In this document: positions 49,801 through 61,738 of the stretch, one piece after another | Numbering within the stretch: position 1 is the first letter of the stretch | Layout of the letters: each line of letters opens with the position of its first letter | From: Ophiodon elongatus | Taxonomy: Eukaryota; Chordata; Actinopteri; Perciformes; Hexagrammidae | Assembly: GCA_016806645.1 (NCBI GenBank) | Contig: JACSYO010001810.1 | Location: forward strand, 4,141,001 to 4,205,000 | Length of the DNA stretch: 64,000 nt | Reading direction: 5' to 3' | The notes under the pieces: generated by a model | What the model was told of the DNA's origin: nothing | The model's input: only the letters and a program-made list of their open reading frames with translations | Databases searched by the model: none | Position numbers and translations under genes: made by a program

Positions 49801-52800
49801 GCCCTGTCCTACAGAACCACCAGGCTGATACAAGCTCAGAAGTACTGGACACCCGTCCCACGTGTGGCAAAAGTAATTAAGCAGTTAACCACAACCAGTT
49901 AGATTTTTTTGGAAAGCCCAACAAGAGATTGCCATAGCAGGGGATGGCTTAGAGCACATGGATCTACTCGATCAGTCAGGTCACTGAGAGAACGGCCTGC
50001 TTATGCAACACTTGAGGAAAAGGATGAGGGGGAGTAGGTGGTAAAACCAACAGAAACAAATATTTGTCATTTCACACAAAATTCAACACCTGCTAATACC
50101 TCTTTTATAAAGAACTACAAGAGTAATTCAAAACAGATGAATGAATCCTTCTGTGTGCAAAAAAGCAAATCCAGAATCCTCTAAAACTCTTCTAATCACC
50201 AGGACGATTAAATCATTTAAAAAAAGAATAAAATTGTAACACTTTTCCAAAGTTCAGACTGCCTAAATCAAAACTGACGGTTACTTCTGTTACCTGAATG
50301 TAGCTATGCTAACACAGGTAACTACTGGGGTATTATGCTACACTGCTTTCGCCATGCCGTTTGGTAATGGGCGGGTAGCGTGAAGTTGGTTTACGAGCTT
50401 GTTTGCTAAAAAATATTAGACATAGACATACATAGACCGTATGGCCCCATGTAGGACTGACTCGTCTATTGCGTGAGAGACATCCCAGAAGGTGACATAG
50501 GGTTAGTAATGCTCAGGGCTGCATCTTAACCATACGTACATTTGCGCAGCCAACCAGTTAGGTTAGTCTTCGTTGCTAAAGTCTTTGCTCTTGTAAAACC
50601 TATAACGATACAGTGCCGCTAAAGCATAAATCTTTTCTTCCCTTATCCAATTATGTTTTCTAGTAGGGTGTCTTTTTCGCCTCGCTGTGATGCACCACGC
50701 CGCTTACTGCCTCCTGAGGCCAAAAGGCTGGAAAACATCCACTGTGATGAGAACCACGACAAGCGATGGTTTTACAATTTTAAATAATGTGGACTAACTG
50801 GTGAGTCTGGCAGGAGTTGTCGAAGGTGATCAGGTCGTTGGTGTGAGAGCCTTTCCCTGGAAGGAAAAGTAGTTCAGTCTTGTCATGGTTGATTTTCAGG
50901 TGGTGTGCGGACATCTCTGAGAGATGTCAGTCAGACAGGCTGAGAGTCGTGCTGCCAGACTAGGGGCATGTACACATATTTACTTTGAAGGTGGGCTGTC
51001 TCTGTTTCCGGCTCTCGACTTCCTTGACTCAATTTTCAATTTTCAAGTAGGTTAATAAAACAAGCTGACGGTTTAGTGCGCAGAATTGCATTGCACGTGT
51101 TCATTCAATGCGACAATAACACAGGCCAAGCATTAACCGTGGTTAGGCAGCATCGGCCATCAAACATCGAACTCACAGGTTGCAGTATACGTTTGCATTA
51201 ACACAAGTAGGCCAATGAGATTAGGCAATAGCCCTAAACTGACATTGTTCATTATACAACGTGAGCAATGTCAGATAAAATATACTTCACGCATGGACCG
51301 GTTATTTCCTGTAAATCCATGCAGCAACAGCTGGGATTGTGAATGCATAACCAATATATCCTGGAAATTGTGGACAGATTAAAAATATTTATTACAATAT
51401 AGGTATTCTGAAAGCTTGCTTGGTATCAGCTTTTCTCTGAGCCATCTTGACCACCAGTTGACCATCAAGGCATTATGATAATGAGTAGCACTGCTGTTCA
51501 CAACTGCAATGACACATGGGCTGAGCTGGCCTCAAGGCTGATGTTGATAATCTGTCTACAAATACACAGGGCATGGATCAACATCCCTGCTCAGATTAAA
51601 CCGACAGTATTTGTTACTAAAACACCAGACACATTAGCCCATATTAAATGTGCACCGCTGTTACATTTGTAAAGACGGCATTACAGTTTTGTACAATTGG
51701 TAACATGTATTTCTCAATACTGAGTTCACTTTTTCCAAACTATTCACACCGTCAGCACAACAGAAGTCAATGTGGACAATACTGTCGATCACTTTTCATT
51801 GCTTTGACACAAAATGCATTCAATGACCACATTCTTAAACTTTTTTCCCCCTCAAACACAACCAACCAAATGTCTGTGTATTTACACTCGATTTTACACA
51901 TTTACTTACTATTGTAAAAACTGTTCAATTTACTTTCAAAGCATAGCATAACACGGTATTACTGACTGGAATTTGCTACATTCTGCTACATCTAAAAATA
52001 AATAATAAAAAAAATGCATGGACTCCTAATTGGGACGTATAACAACACTGAGCTCCTTTCTTTGACGATCTCTGTGAAAGATGTGTGCTAAGAGAGGAAA
52101 GTGTGTCTTTTGTGATTGTATGGGACGCTGTGAAGTTTCACTGTGGTGTTACCTTTCCCTCCACCTACTCTCCCTTCCTCAACCCCACGATGGATTCATG
52201 TTTCCTTGTGAAGATGGAATGTTAATGATTCTTTCCTCTGTGTATTGTAAGAGAAGACAGATGATGATGATTTGTGAATTGAATGATATGACAAAAGCAG
52301 AAGACGTGGTGGATTAGCCCTGTTGTATTTATGTTATCTGTATTTATATATCTGTATATCTTATATATCTATATTTATGTTATCTGTAGCTGTCCTATAA
52401 ATAGTGAACATGTATATTTAGTTTTAGTTTGTGCACAAATTACTCTATGCAAAAATGGCAACAACAAAAAAAGCCTATTGATGCATTTTGCAGCATTTCT
52501 GATTAATTTATGTGACATATACTGTAAGGCAGCACAATCCAATGCAATAAATAAGGGACATTTTTGTTGGAATGGTATCTTAATTTGATTAATAAATAGA
52601 TAAATAAAGATATTGATACATGTTGTAATGCTACCTGCTGAAACAACACTGTTGAGAGACAAATGTTGTCAGTGTCAGTGTTCAGGTACAAGCGTTGTTC
52701 CTGAGATGTGTAATACGTGTTTTGGTTGCATTAGTGCATTTTGGATGTTAGAATAACTGTAAAACGATTGATTGGACAAACAGATGATAGTCTGTTAACA

Positions 52801-55083
52801 CATACTGACAGATTGGCTGCTAATTCAGACATGATGATCAGAACAAGATCAGATCAATAACTCGGTTCTCAGGACAAAGTAGGTTCTGAAGAAAAACAGA
52901 AATCCAAAGAAACATGCCTTTTGGACTAATAATCATTAATTTACCGACAAAATCATGTTTCAGTATAGGGCTGACAAACCACACAGCTGAAGTGATATCA
53001 CAGGATGTGGCACAGACTTGGATCTGATCCCTACAGATGGCTGTGGCAATTTTGGAACCATCAGTGGCAGCAATATCATTAACTGCACAGGCTTTCATGT
53101 GGCACAAAAAAAACACTGTAATCCTTAAATGTTTCTGCTATGAACATCAACATCCTGTAAGAGGACACATTAGTACTTTGTTTCTTTTTCCAGAGATGCT
53201 ATTTAAGGTGTTTTACAGTTTTGAACCCTCATTTTGGCAGATTTAGTGTCTGCATCCATCTCCAAGCTGCAATGGATCAGAAGTGGTCAGCAGGAGAAAG
53301 CTGTTTTCTACTTTAGTATTTTGGCCAAGATTCTACACTCATTTTGGACACTTAGAGAGAGGGGTCCCATTCTACAAAATATCCCAAATGTCTGTTCTGT
53401 GAAACACATCTTGCCCTCTCTTAACCGCGTAACAATCTGAGTATTTCCTCAATCCAAAAGGCACTTGTCCTACCTGATATTTGAAGAGCCAGGGAGCCTC
53501 CATGTTTTTAGAATGCAGGAGCTCTCCCGCTGTGTTCTCTGATTTTGGACAGAGTGCAGCACAGTCTAAAAGCTGAGCTCTGCAGTGCAAACGCCTGCTG
53601 CCCTGCTTCACACCAGGCCCGATAGCCCTTCTGATGTGCCAAACAACTGTAATTCGTGAGCATCTATCGACAGTCTCTCATTATGAGATTATAACAGTGA
53701 CATCATCACTCTCATCAAAGACAAAGCTTGATTTACACCATTCCTCCTCTCGTCCCTCTTTACATGCAAGATTGTCATGTCACATGAAACCAACTTGGTT
53801 ACTCCCAGGAGTGTTTCTGCAGCTGTCAGAATTTGATAAAAAAAAAAAAAGGATAGTGGAATGTAACTCACCAAACTTCTACGCCCAACTGATGAGCCAA
53901 ACGAAGAATTGACCTGGAAGATAAACAATCATCACTTTAGTTTGGAAGGATTTATTCAGCAACTCAAAACACTTTATACTCAGACATGAGTCGCTCCAAA
54001 TCAGATAAAGATTAACTCTAAAAAAATATATTTTTAGATTTTTAAATGTTCAGTGACTTTCAAGGCCGGGTTGCAACCTTACATTCTGAAATCCAAGCCG
54101 AGTGGCTCTAATAGTACCCGAGCAAAGAAGCTCAGTCAGTCTAAAACCATCAGCTAAATGGAAAAATCTGTTTTTATGTAAACAGCATATGTATAATGAC
54201 AACAAATCTCCTCCGAAGTGATCCGCAAAGAGCGATGGGGATGGGCCCACGCGTGAACGTCCCCTGAGAGACTTCTTTTATGTCAATTTTTCAATAGAAC
54301 ATTTCCTCCCAAGATACTTGTAGGAAGAGTTTGTTGTCAGCATGTCTGCGTGACCTATAGCTGCCTGAGTATGCATTTGTACATCCTGTAGCTTGGTCAG
54401 AACAGCATCCCGCCACCATACATTTGCTGCATTTTACAAAAAAACATAATTAACTTTATTCCAACATACGGCGACACAAGGTCACTTCTGCCTGAATGTA
54501 TATTCACCGCACATCTGTCCCAACAGAGATTTAAATAATTATACAGCACAAAGTGAAATCACTTACTGTAATCACTCCTACAGCCTACATGTTATAAGCT
54601 ATACTGTAAACGGCATCACACTGACACATAAATCCTCCTTGTGCCTGTTTCAATTCAGAAAGTAACTTTCACATCATGCCAAGGTTACAGTAAGTCCCAT
54701 TTTGGCTCACTAAACAATAGATTGAACAAAATGCTTCATCAGATGCAATATCACAATGTCATTCCTCTTTCTGTTAGTGAGTGGTGCTCTGCAGGTGAGC
54801 CACACCTGTTCAAAGCACCACAGGTATAGCTACTCTGTGAAAGCATTTTAACTTAAAAAAGAAAAAAGTATCAGCCTCCAAAAGAAATGGTTGCATTTTT
54901 AATAACTCTTGAAATGTTAGTCTTCAGTGCATAGCACATATAGATTAAGCCTGACAGCCTGGATAAAAGGCGTTCTGAAATATTAATCTACATGAGTAGG
55001 TCAAATATTTGTCCCAGGAGAGCGGGGCTATTTACCGTCGGTAGCAGCGGCTCTATCTGAGCACCTTGGTCCGTGGTGTCCAT
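31410..55083 (-). CDS. slc4a10: Sodium-driven bicarbonate transporter SLC4A10 (NCBE/NBCn2), complete, 24 coding exons
   Basis: Plasma-membrane Na+-coupled HCO3- transporter, mainly neuronal. Exons in transcript order: 55083-55036, 48439-48358, 46766-46614, 46472-46334, 45890-45730, 44075-43890, 42705-42617, 40406-40249, 40158-40071, 39170-39024, 38905-38802, 37636-37462, 37283-37150, 36838-36593, 36451-36346, 35938-35777, 35541-35428, 35318-35157, 35000-34749, 34513-34445, 33421-33248, 31912-31793, 31689-31625, 31485-31410; 3210 nt, 1069 aa. The N-terminus (DQGAQIEPLLPT, then RNDDEAVVDRGGTRS) and the acidic IPHDLFTEMDEIC stretch identify the cytosolic domain. KKIPAGAEACNVLVGELE and PPGEWDPSIRIEPPKNVPSQ follow. 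The membrane domain starts near residue 475, with FGGLLGEATEGRISAIESLF, a glycosylated Cys-rich loop, and PALLCTILIFMDQQITAVI. The tail has WLDDLMPESKKKK, EEEEQSILA and INITDEMSK, as in SLC4A10 rather than SLC4A7/A8. No frame break was found. Confidence 0.95.
32156..33051. mobile_element. TTAA-flanked (piggyBac-type) non-autonomous DNA element in slc4a10 intron 21
   Basis: The left end AGGTGCAATGTGTAAGAT and the right end, AGGTGTTATGTGTAGTAT on the other strand, are imperfect terminal inverted repeats. Both sides are flanked by TTAA (32152-32155 and 33052-33055), the piggyBac target duplication. The 896-bp interior has no transposase frame but contains a second inverted repeat (32363-32390 with 32736-32763). 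The family assignment rests on the TTAA and termini only. Confidence 0.65.
32363..32763. repeat. Inverted repeat nested in the TTAA-flanked element
   Basis: A 28-bp arm at 32363-32390 (it begins attaaatccaaagtggcag) is perfectly complementary to 32736-32763. Weaker pairing extends outward. The ~345-bp loop is GC-richer than its surroundings. It may be a second short transposon inserted into the first. Confidence 0.75.
39281..39354. repeat. (AT)n microsatellite in slc4a10 intron 9
   Basis: About 70 bp of nearly pure AT with a few interruptions. It lies roughly 110 bp upstream, in transcript sense, of the exon at 39170-39024. Confidence 0.9.
40680..40733. repeat. 54-bp perfect palindrome in slc4a10 intron 7
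   Basis: Starting from aatattctatatatata and containing two catatg units, the sequence is identical to its own reverse complement over 54 bp with no loop. It is AT-rich with TATA/CATATG alternation, so it could extrude a cruciform. Confidence 0.85.
41750..41905 (-). repeat. Fragment of the dispersed repeat also seen at 17330-17785
   Basis: It contains cttaaagtatcaaaagt, cactcattatgcagaaaa and ggcccatgtgac followed by a diverged remainder. This is the reverse of the dpp4-intron copy. It lies in slc4a10 intron 7. Confidence 0.55.
42213..42365 (-). other. Candidate alternative (cassette) exon of slc4a10
   Basis: Between the coding exons at 42705-42617 and 40406-40249 (a phase-0 junction), the minus strand has an acceptor CATTGCAG and a donor CAA|GTATGG that enclose 153 nt, exactly 51 codons, open in phase 0. 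The predicted peptide starts LRPVDATNLHKP and ends KAGEGGRQ. Mammalian SLC4A10 carries an alternatively spliced insert at this same junction, but I see no clear similarity to it. It is left out of the main model. Confidence 0.35.
44140..45536 (+). mobile_element. 5'-truncated, decayed L2-like LINE in slc4a10 intron 5
   Basis: The element encodes reverse transcriptase pieces in several frames: LYAAFDTVNH, TTGVPQGSVLGPLIFSMYTN and the catalytic YADDTQL at 44219-44701, then SRLDYCNSLLAG and later PKWWNELPNDIR up to 45282. Frameshifts and stops separate the pieces, so it is dead. The 3' end, gtaagtcgctttggataaaa followed by a few copies of atgta, is a tail typical of fish L2 elements. It is antisense to slc4a10. 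Confidence 0.85.
46806..46874. repeat. Compound (CCTG)n(TCTG)n microsatellite next to slc4a10 exon 3
   Basis: Six CCTG units are followed by about eleven TCTG units. On the transcribed strand this reads (CAGA)n(CAGG)n and ends about 40 nt before the acceptor of the exon at 46766-46614. Confidence 0.95.
47790..47821. repeat. (CA)n microsatellite in slc4a10 intron 2
   Basis: A short GCGCGC stretch runs into about 12 CA units. Confidence 0.9.
48440..55035 (-). other. slc4a10 intron 1
   Basis: This 6.6-kb intron separates the first coding exon (16 codons) from the second. It holds an antisense L2 fragment (50800-50963). Nothing else in it is convincingly coding; the many short frames lack similarity to proteins I know. 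SLC4A10 in mammals has alternative first exons; I could not identify one here. Confidence 0.6.
50800..50963 (-). mobile_element. Fragment of the same L2-like LINE, reverse orientation
   Basis: The inverse of this stretch matches the middle of the 44140-45536 element: tgactgacatctctcag, gtccgcacaccacctgaaaa, gactgaactacttttccttcc and accttcgacaactcc. Both ends are truncated. It is in slc4a10 intron 1. Confidence 0.85.
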
Positions 55084-55330
55084 CTTCCTGTCTCAGCGGT
55101 ATCACCGTGTCAGTGTCAGAGCGATGGAGCGGAGACCTCCGCTGTGTGTGTAATCCGGGCAGGTGGAGCAGTATCTGAGCGACCAAACGGCGGTCACATG
55201 TTCATATCGTCGTCGGTCGGCCGCTCGGTGGTGATTTGCGCCTCTCGTGCTCTCCTCGTTGCTCGAAACATGCGCATATCTGCCAGCTGACGTGGACGCG
55301 TCACTCTTAGATGTTAAGCCTTTGTTTAGC
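55084..55330 (-). promoter_or_regulatory. Probable slc4a10 promoter and 5' UTR, CpG-rich
   Basis: The ~250 bp upstream of the slc4a10 ATG (minus strand) are far richer in G+C and CpG than the flanks. They include a TGACGTGG and an ACGCGT near 55285-55300. There is no TATA box. A CpG-type promoter is inferred from composition and position only. Confidence 0.5.
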
Positions 55331-57421
55331 CGCAGAGGTGAGCTGAGAGGCCGTCTTTTCCCGGGTGAAATGCTTTTTGTTTTGTTAAGTTATGCAACAA
55401 TGGTGTTTTATTAGACTGTGACTCAGTGGGCATAAGCTTACTTGAGGACTATTTTAGCAGAATATGCTGCACTCCAAATGTGCAGTGTTTTCCCTCCCAC
55501 TTTTTCCATACAAGATCTCACTCATGCTTCTATCTTAATTGAGGTCAAATTAGTAGGCTATTTTGAATAAAATTGGTATATTAAAACATATTGTCAGCCA
55601 ATTTGCAAAATTGCACATTGTTTTAATGCTAGTGTTTCTTGGAGATGTGACTCTGTTAGAAGATGTCTGTCCCATAAAATGTTGACTTGTATAGGAGACA
55701 GCTTTTTTTCTGAGTCTTCTGGGGCATCCTGTAACCTTTAAATGAACTTATGTGTTAATTGATCATACAGTACCCACTGTGGATAAACACATGTAACTCA
55801 GAGCAAAGACATGCAGACACTAATCAAAGTCTAAGATAAGGAGTGATTATCTTAAGTCTTTGGGGATAGGTTTGTAATAACAGGCGCGTATACAGGTGAT
55901 GGCTCTGCCCCCCTTCAAGATGATACGGGTCCCCCCTCCAACTTGATGTGGAATTTTACAATGTTTGTATTAAAGTAACTGAAGATGAGATATGATATAG
56001 ACCCCTAGAGGGTCCAACTTGGTCCATCTGGCTGCATGACTACAGCCAATACATAGTTTAAGAATAGGTGATATTTTTTTAATTGTGACTTTCATTGCTA
56101 ATAGTTTTAACTTGTTTGTTTTCAGGGAGAGTGCGTCTGTTTTATGTGTTGGTTGCAGCTGAAAGCATTTTTGGCTCTGCTGTTTTGAGTCTTATTAACA
56201 ACAGGGATCCCTTTAGCTGATATAATAATAATAGCATCGCCATCTGGCGTCACAGTCCCCGTGTAGTTCAATCCAGACGCAAGCCGCAGTATGGCCTTTA
56301 TTTGAGTCGTTAATAGTGTATTTATTTTAATAACTTTTTGGGGGGTTTTAATGTCTCATAGCTGCCTCTCTATTGGATGGACCTCCTGAGAAGGGACACG
56401 TCATGAAAAGCTGTTTGATTACAGGACCTGCATTCAGTTATCGCCATCTACTGTTTATCCCTGGGAAAGCCTCGCGCTGACTGACACACACACAATTAAA
56501 GACGTTAATGCCACACATCTTATTGACAGCTGAGAGCTTCTCTTTTACACCAAAATTCAAATTAAGTGCACATTGGGTTTATTATGCATCTTCCAGTGTT
56601 AATTATATTTCTACACTTCATTAATTTGATAGCTGTGCTTAACATAATGTTTTATGACGCCATTAAAAAGTAATGATAAAGGCAGCTATAAATAAGGATT
56701 GAATCATTCAATCAGCCTTAATCAACCAATTGATCTGCAGTCTAAATAGTACAAACAAACAATAAAAAAAACATTTTATATTAGATTTTATTCTTACCCC
56801 TGTGTTGTTCTGGTCCTTACACATTTCCACAGAGGCACAATACTTCCTTTTGATGTGTCACTTCCTTTGGCACAGAAGACTTGCCAACTTCACAACTTGT
56901 TTTGTTGTTATCACCCTCTGAGACAACATTTCAACCAAATGTTGTTGCAAAACTTTAGTCAGAAAAATATCAGGTAGTGTTACTTTTCATAATCGTTAAT
57001 AGCCAGCCAACTGTTCAACTTTGAATTTTGTCGGACATGAAAATTACACATATGATAGTGTACATTCACATTATTAGTGTCCCCCATTACTTATGTGCTC
57101 TCTTTAATTTAACTTGTTTTGGCTGTGCCGTTTTTGCCACGTGGAAGTATCCTTACCAAAAACGGACGTTTGAATCTGCAATTCTTTCTGGACTAATCAG
57201 TGGACACATAAGAGAAAGAAATATGTCATCGTCTAATTAGGATTATTTCTAATTGTGAGATTAAAATATCCGTTCAGTGTTCTGATACAACAGCTTTAAA
57301 TAACTGTCCTTATATAAATTATTTGTCTGTTTAAATGCAAATCATTTTAATAGGAGCATGATATTCTTAAAAACAACAACTGAACTGAACAACTGAATTG
57401 CTTGTCCTGATGATAACTTCA
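55331..57421. other. slc4a10-tbr1 intergenic region
   Basis: About 2.1 kb between the slc4a10 promoter and the tbr1 3' end. The frame at 57028-57240 has no recognisable similarity. No other feature is supported. Confidence 0.55.
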
Positions 57422-57427
57422 TTTATT
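57422..57427 (-). terminator. Candidate tbr1 polyadenylation signal
   Basis: An AATAAA on the minus strand lies about 575 nt after the tbr1 stop codon. Other A/T-rich candidates occur nearby, so the actual 3' end is uncertain. Confidence 0.4.
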
Positions 57428-57912
57428 ATGTTTGAATCACATTACAGCAGATACAGAGATTTACACAACATCATATACAAGCCATGAAAAATAACCGACT
57501 GAAAAAAAAAGACTCTTAGTCTACTTTACCAACATTTAATCACGGATATCATGAATGTAGTGATCGTCTTAAACTTTTGGTAGCCTATCGATAAAGTACA
57601 AAATACATATTTTTTTTACTGACAGGGATTAATATGTCAGCATATGCTACACAATAACATTTAATGTACAAGATTATCGATATTTTTGTTTCCTAGGCTA
57701 CTCAACAGAAGAGTTTTTTAAAACACTACTTAATCGGATTTAATCTATTCTGTGTACATTCAATCACTATCACCAAATGCTCAATATTATGTACATTATT
57801 TTCACAATTACAGTGTTTTCTGGAAACAAGGCGCCCAAGCCATGGAAGAATTTACACTTTGGCCATTAACTGTGGAGGTGTCAGTCCTTCTTTTTTATTT
57901 GTATTGATTAAC

Positions 57913-57967
<55 letters not shown>

Positions 57968-57983
57968 GATAGAGATAGATAGA
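57913..57983. repeat. (GATA)n microsatellite in the tbr1 3' UTR
   Basis: About 17 GATA units (TATC in transcript sense) begin only about 18 nt after the tbr1 stop codon. Confidence 0.95.
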
Positions 57984-58000
57984 TTCACGGTTCTGTTGTT

Positions 58001-61000
58001 TTAACTGTGAGGATAGAAACTGTAATAACCAATGTCCTTTATGCCGTTTTTCTCACACTCTCTCGGTGCCAGCAGCTCAGATTTTAACGGGGACACTGTC
58101 TCTGAAACCGGCGTGGCAGAAGGTGAGATTCTTCTCCTTTTGGCCTGTTCAAAGATACCAGAATCACTCGAATCAATTGACTTAATGGAGGACGGCGTCT
58201 CTATCCAGCTCGACTCGGATGTCATGTCTTTGGGTTTGGTCTCGTCCGAGCCGCCGATCGGCGACCTCTCTGTCGTGATGGAGTCTCCCTCCTCGGCCAG
58301 GTAGTTGGTACCTGCTCGGCCACCGATCGAGTTAGCGGGCCAGCAGGAAAAGACCGAGCTGGGTTTGCTGTTTACGCCACAGTACTGCGGCGGTGTGCGT
58401 CCTCCCCAGCCGGACGGGTCTGCGTAATAGCCAAGAGGCCGGTTGGAGCAGCCTGCAGTCGGCAGGGGAAGAGCCTTCACTCCGGCCGCTGCGTAGGACA
58501 GCAAGGTGGCCGCGTTACCGGCGAAATCAGCGGCGTCGTATGCCGAGGCAGCAAAGTCCAGTCGGTTGTTGGCAGGGGTGACAAACCATCGCTGCGGGGG
58601 GGTGGCAACAGTGGGCTCGTCGGTTTGCTGCGGGGACAGCAAGCTGTTGCCGAGTGGGACGCTGCGCTCCGTGCCAGGACCAGTCCCCACGCCAGGGTGA
58701 AAGCGAGATTTGGCATAAGTGCTGACAAATTGGTCCTGCAGGAAAGAGCTAGGCATGGCATATCTCGCACCCGGCACGATCTGTGAACGCGGAGAGTCAC
58801 CCGGTGATGGAGTTAGGCGGTCAATGTCGCAGCCTGTGTAGACACTGAAAAGATGGAGGGAAAAACAGAGAAACAATTCAGTGACTAAAATGTGCACTAC
58901 AGCTGGTTATCTAGAAATCAAAGAAATGTGCAGGTTATCATGTGGGGGAAAGAAATCTGCCATTCTAGAGACAATTGCATGATTTAAAAACATTTATCAA
59001 ACCGAATCTTTACGCAAGTGGAGTGTTTCCAAATAGGCATGCTGCTTTATATCGATGGGACGTTGGATTGTCAAAAATATATCGCTTTGTTCAGTTGTTT
59101 CACTTCTGAATTTTAGAGGTCAATAGTCGTTTGTTATTTTTAGCAAAACAAGCCGAACTGACATGAACGAGAGATGTTGTCATCAATGAATAACCGAACA
59201 ATTTTAACGAATATTTGGATACTGCTCATTTTTCTCTTTACATGAAATTATGTCAGTTAAATTGAAAATGCATCACTTCAGCTGTTGTTAATTAAAACGT
59301 TTCTTCTTTCTTTCTTTATTTCTTTCGTTCATTTTATAAATCCTATGAGCCTCCTCTAATTTGGATATCAGTTAAAAACAATAATCAGCAGAATTATAGA
59401 AGTGCATTTTATTTTTTTATATGATGATAACCCTAACCTGTATTACAGCAACGTGTCATAAAACTAAGAGGCTACACACTTAACAATATTACAATCGAAT
59501 AAAAGTACCCAAATCCTAAGAATAAAATAAAAACTTACGTGTCGTAGTTGTCCCGAAATCCTTTAGCAAACGGATTGTGATCGATTTTCAGTTGCGTAAT
59601 CTGTGGAAAAATAATACATGGATTAGAAAACCAGTTTGTGTTTGGAGATAAGCGCATAGCGTCAAATTCAAGAAATAATATTTCTTGTTTATTTTCTTGA
59701 TTATATTAAAATCCATGTCATTCTAATTTGTTACAAAATAAATCATTTAAACAACTATTATTTGAAAATGTAGAGAATTATTTTCCCTTTTTTTTTCAAT
59801 GCTATTTCATTTGTTAAAATGAATAAGGGTTGTTCGGGAGCCATTTCCAGCGTTGTGTGAATTAAGAAGTGGTCGTACATCTGTATTCTGGTAAGCTGTG
59901 ACGGCGATGAATTGCGTTTCTGTGAAGGTGAAAGTCTGGACTCTTCCTGGTTGGCTGGTGTCTTCTGTCCCATCCTCGTTTACTTCCACCACATGGAGCC
60001 TGGGCTGGTACTTGTGGAGAGACTGGAGAACCACCATCTGGAGATGAAAGACGCACATCAGAAACTCAGCTTCAAACTTTAGATCGATGGTTAAAGCAGA
60101 ACGCTTAAATGTTTTAACTCGATTATATCTTTTTTTTTTTTAATTATGATTATTGTAACAAGGTTGCGCATGTTGTTGCGCTGTAGATGATACCAGTAAG
60201 GCAGTAAACCAAGATGAACAATATTAATAAGGATATATGCAATAAACACGACAGAAAGGTGACTTTGAAAAATCATTGCATTTGTCCATCTGCTGTTACA
60301 AAAATAATCCAAAATCTAGTCGTAATTGAAGCATTGGGTATGATGATGCATTACCTGTCCTGTGTTGTTAGAGGCACCTTTGTTGTTTGTAAGCTTTAGC
60401 TTTCCAAATGATATTTCTTGACGCATCCAGTGCGCTCCGGTATTTGGGGAGTCCGGGTGCATATAAACCCTATTTCCTAAAAAGAATACGCAGAAAATAC
60501 AAAGAATTAAAACACGAAATATATTTTTATTTCAAAAATTAATTCGTTATCCCGGATTTTAAAATCTAAATGTTAAACAACATACTGTGGAAAAAATGTA
60601 TACAAACAAAAATAAAAAGTTAGACTATGGAATTAATGATGTAAATTGCAATAAATGTAAGGACAAATTAGTTATAGTACCTGTTACATTTGTGTCTGCT
60701 TTTCCACATGGCACCCACTTGCCTCCTTGAAATCGCCAGTGATTTGGATCAGCAAGTATCACATCCACAAATATATTGTAGTGAGCAGTTGGGTCAAGGC
60801 CAGAAATGTTGAAGCTTAAAAATGGGAACATTCGTCTGTGGAAAATAAAGGAAGACAGATTTATTTTTTTTAAAAAAAAGAAGAAAAATGCACAATATTC
60901 AGGCAACATTTCCACCTTTTTTGGCCTTAAATCCGTTTTACTTTTTATGTGTGGGAGAATAGCGATTCGATGTTAATACACATCACTTTAAACTAAAAGC

Positions 61001-61738
61001 AGAAAGGCTGCAGGTGCAACAAACGAGCCGGTATCCGTGCACTTACCGTCCTTGCTTTGTGATGATCATCTCCGTTTGGTGCCTGTGAAACTTCAGCCAC
61101 AGGGCCCTGTTGCACAGATACACCTGCGCTTTCCCCGGAACCAGTCCTGCTTGCGCCGTGGAGAACTGGTAAAAAGCCCCTCCTTGGTAAGTGTGTCCAT
61201 ACTGTTGCGCGTAAGGGTAGCTCGCTGTCGGGTAGCCTTGAGGAGAAGTGTTGGTCAGAAGGCTGTTGTAAGCTCCGTTAGTTATGACCGGGTGATGGGC
61301 CATATAACGGCTGGGACTTCCAATAGAAAAAGCCGGGTGCGCTGGTCCATGCTGGGTCGGGTAAGGGAACATGGCACTGGGAGCTGCTGAGACTGACTGT
61401 GGCTGGGTAGATGGAGAAAAGATACACCTTTCTCCTGCAGATCCATCGAAATTATGACGGATGTCAGAGACTCCGTGAAGACCAGGAGAGAGTTTGCCCC
61501 TCTGGACGTCCCCCGATGCGTCCTTGGAGTCAGGGAAATTGTCTGCCTCTGACTGATTCGTCATCTCCCTAGAGTTTTTTTTCAGAGGTGAACTTCTCTC
61601 CAGGTTGTCACTTGCAGATATAATAGGATGGTCCTGCAACGAAAGCTCTGATCCATCGGAGCTCGAAAAGCCACTGCCCACATTCATAAATTTCTTGGAG
61701 AGATCACTCGCTGGCGATATGCAATTCTCGACCTGCAT
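58001..61738 (-). CDS. tbr1: T-box brain transcription factor TBR1, complete, 6 exons
   Basis: Nuclear T-box transcription factor of glutamatergic forebrain neurons. Exons in transcript order: 61738-61047, 60835-60681, 60476-60355, 60037-59879, 59600-59539, 58844-58001; 2034 nt, 677 aa (human 682). The N-terminus keeps DHPIISASDNLERSSPLKK, MTNQSEADNFPDSKD and HPAFSIGSPSRYMAHHPVIT. The T-box covers about residues 207-395: VYLCNRALWLKFHRHQTEMI, the FPFLSFNISGLDP block, ADPNHWRFQGGKW, MHPDSPNTGAHWM, QSLHKYQPRLHVVEV, TAYQNTD and KIDHNPFAKGFRDNY. The C-terminal region has RWFVTPANNRLDFAASAYD, LLSYAAAGVKALPL, SSWIETPSSIKSIDSSDSGI and KRRRISPS. Fish have two TBR1 copies (a and b); I cannot tell which this is without a comparison. 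Slc4a10 lies about 3 kb downstream on the same strand, as in mammals. Confidence 0.97.

Noticed and set aside
55066..55290. Plus-strand frame of 74 codons over the slc4a10 start
   Set aside because: Open by virtue of CpG-rich promoter composition; no similarity.
57028..57240. 70-codon frame between slc4a10 and tbr1
   Set aside because: Short, low complexity in places and without recognised domain or splice context.
58032..58700. Plus-strand frames across the last tbr1 exon
   Set aside because: They are antisense shadows of a GC-rich coding exon with strong TBR1 similarity on the minus strand.
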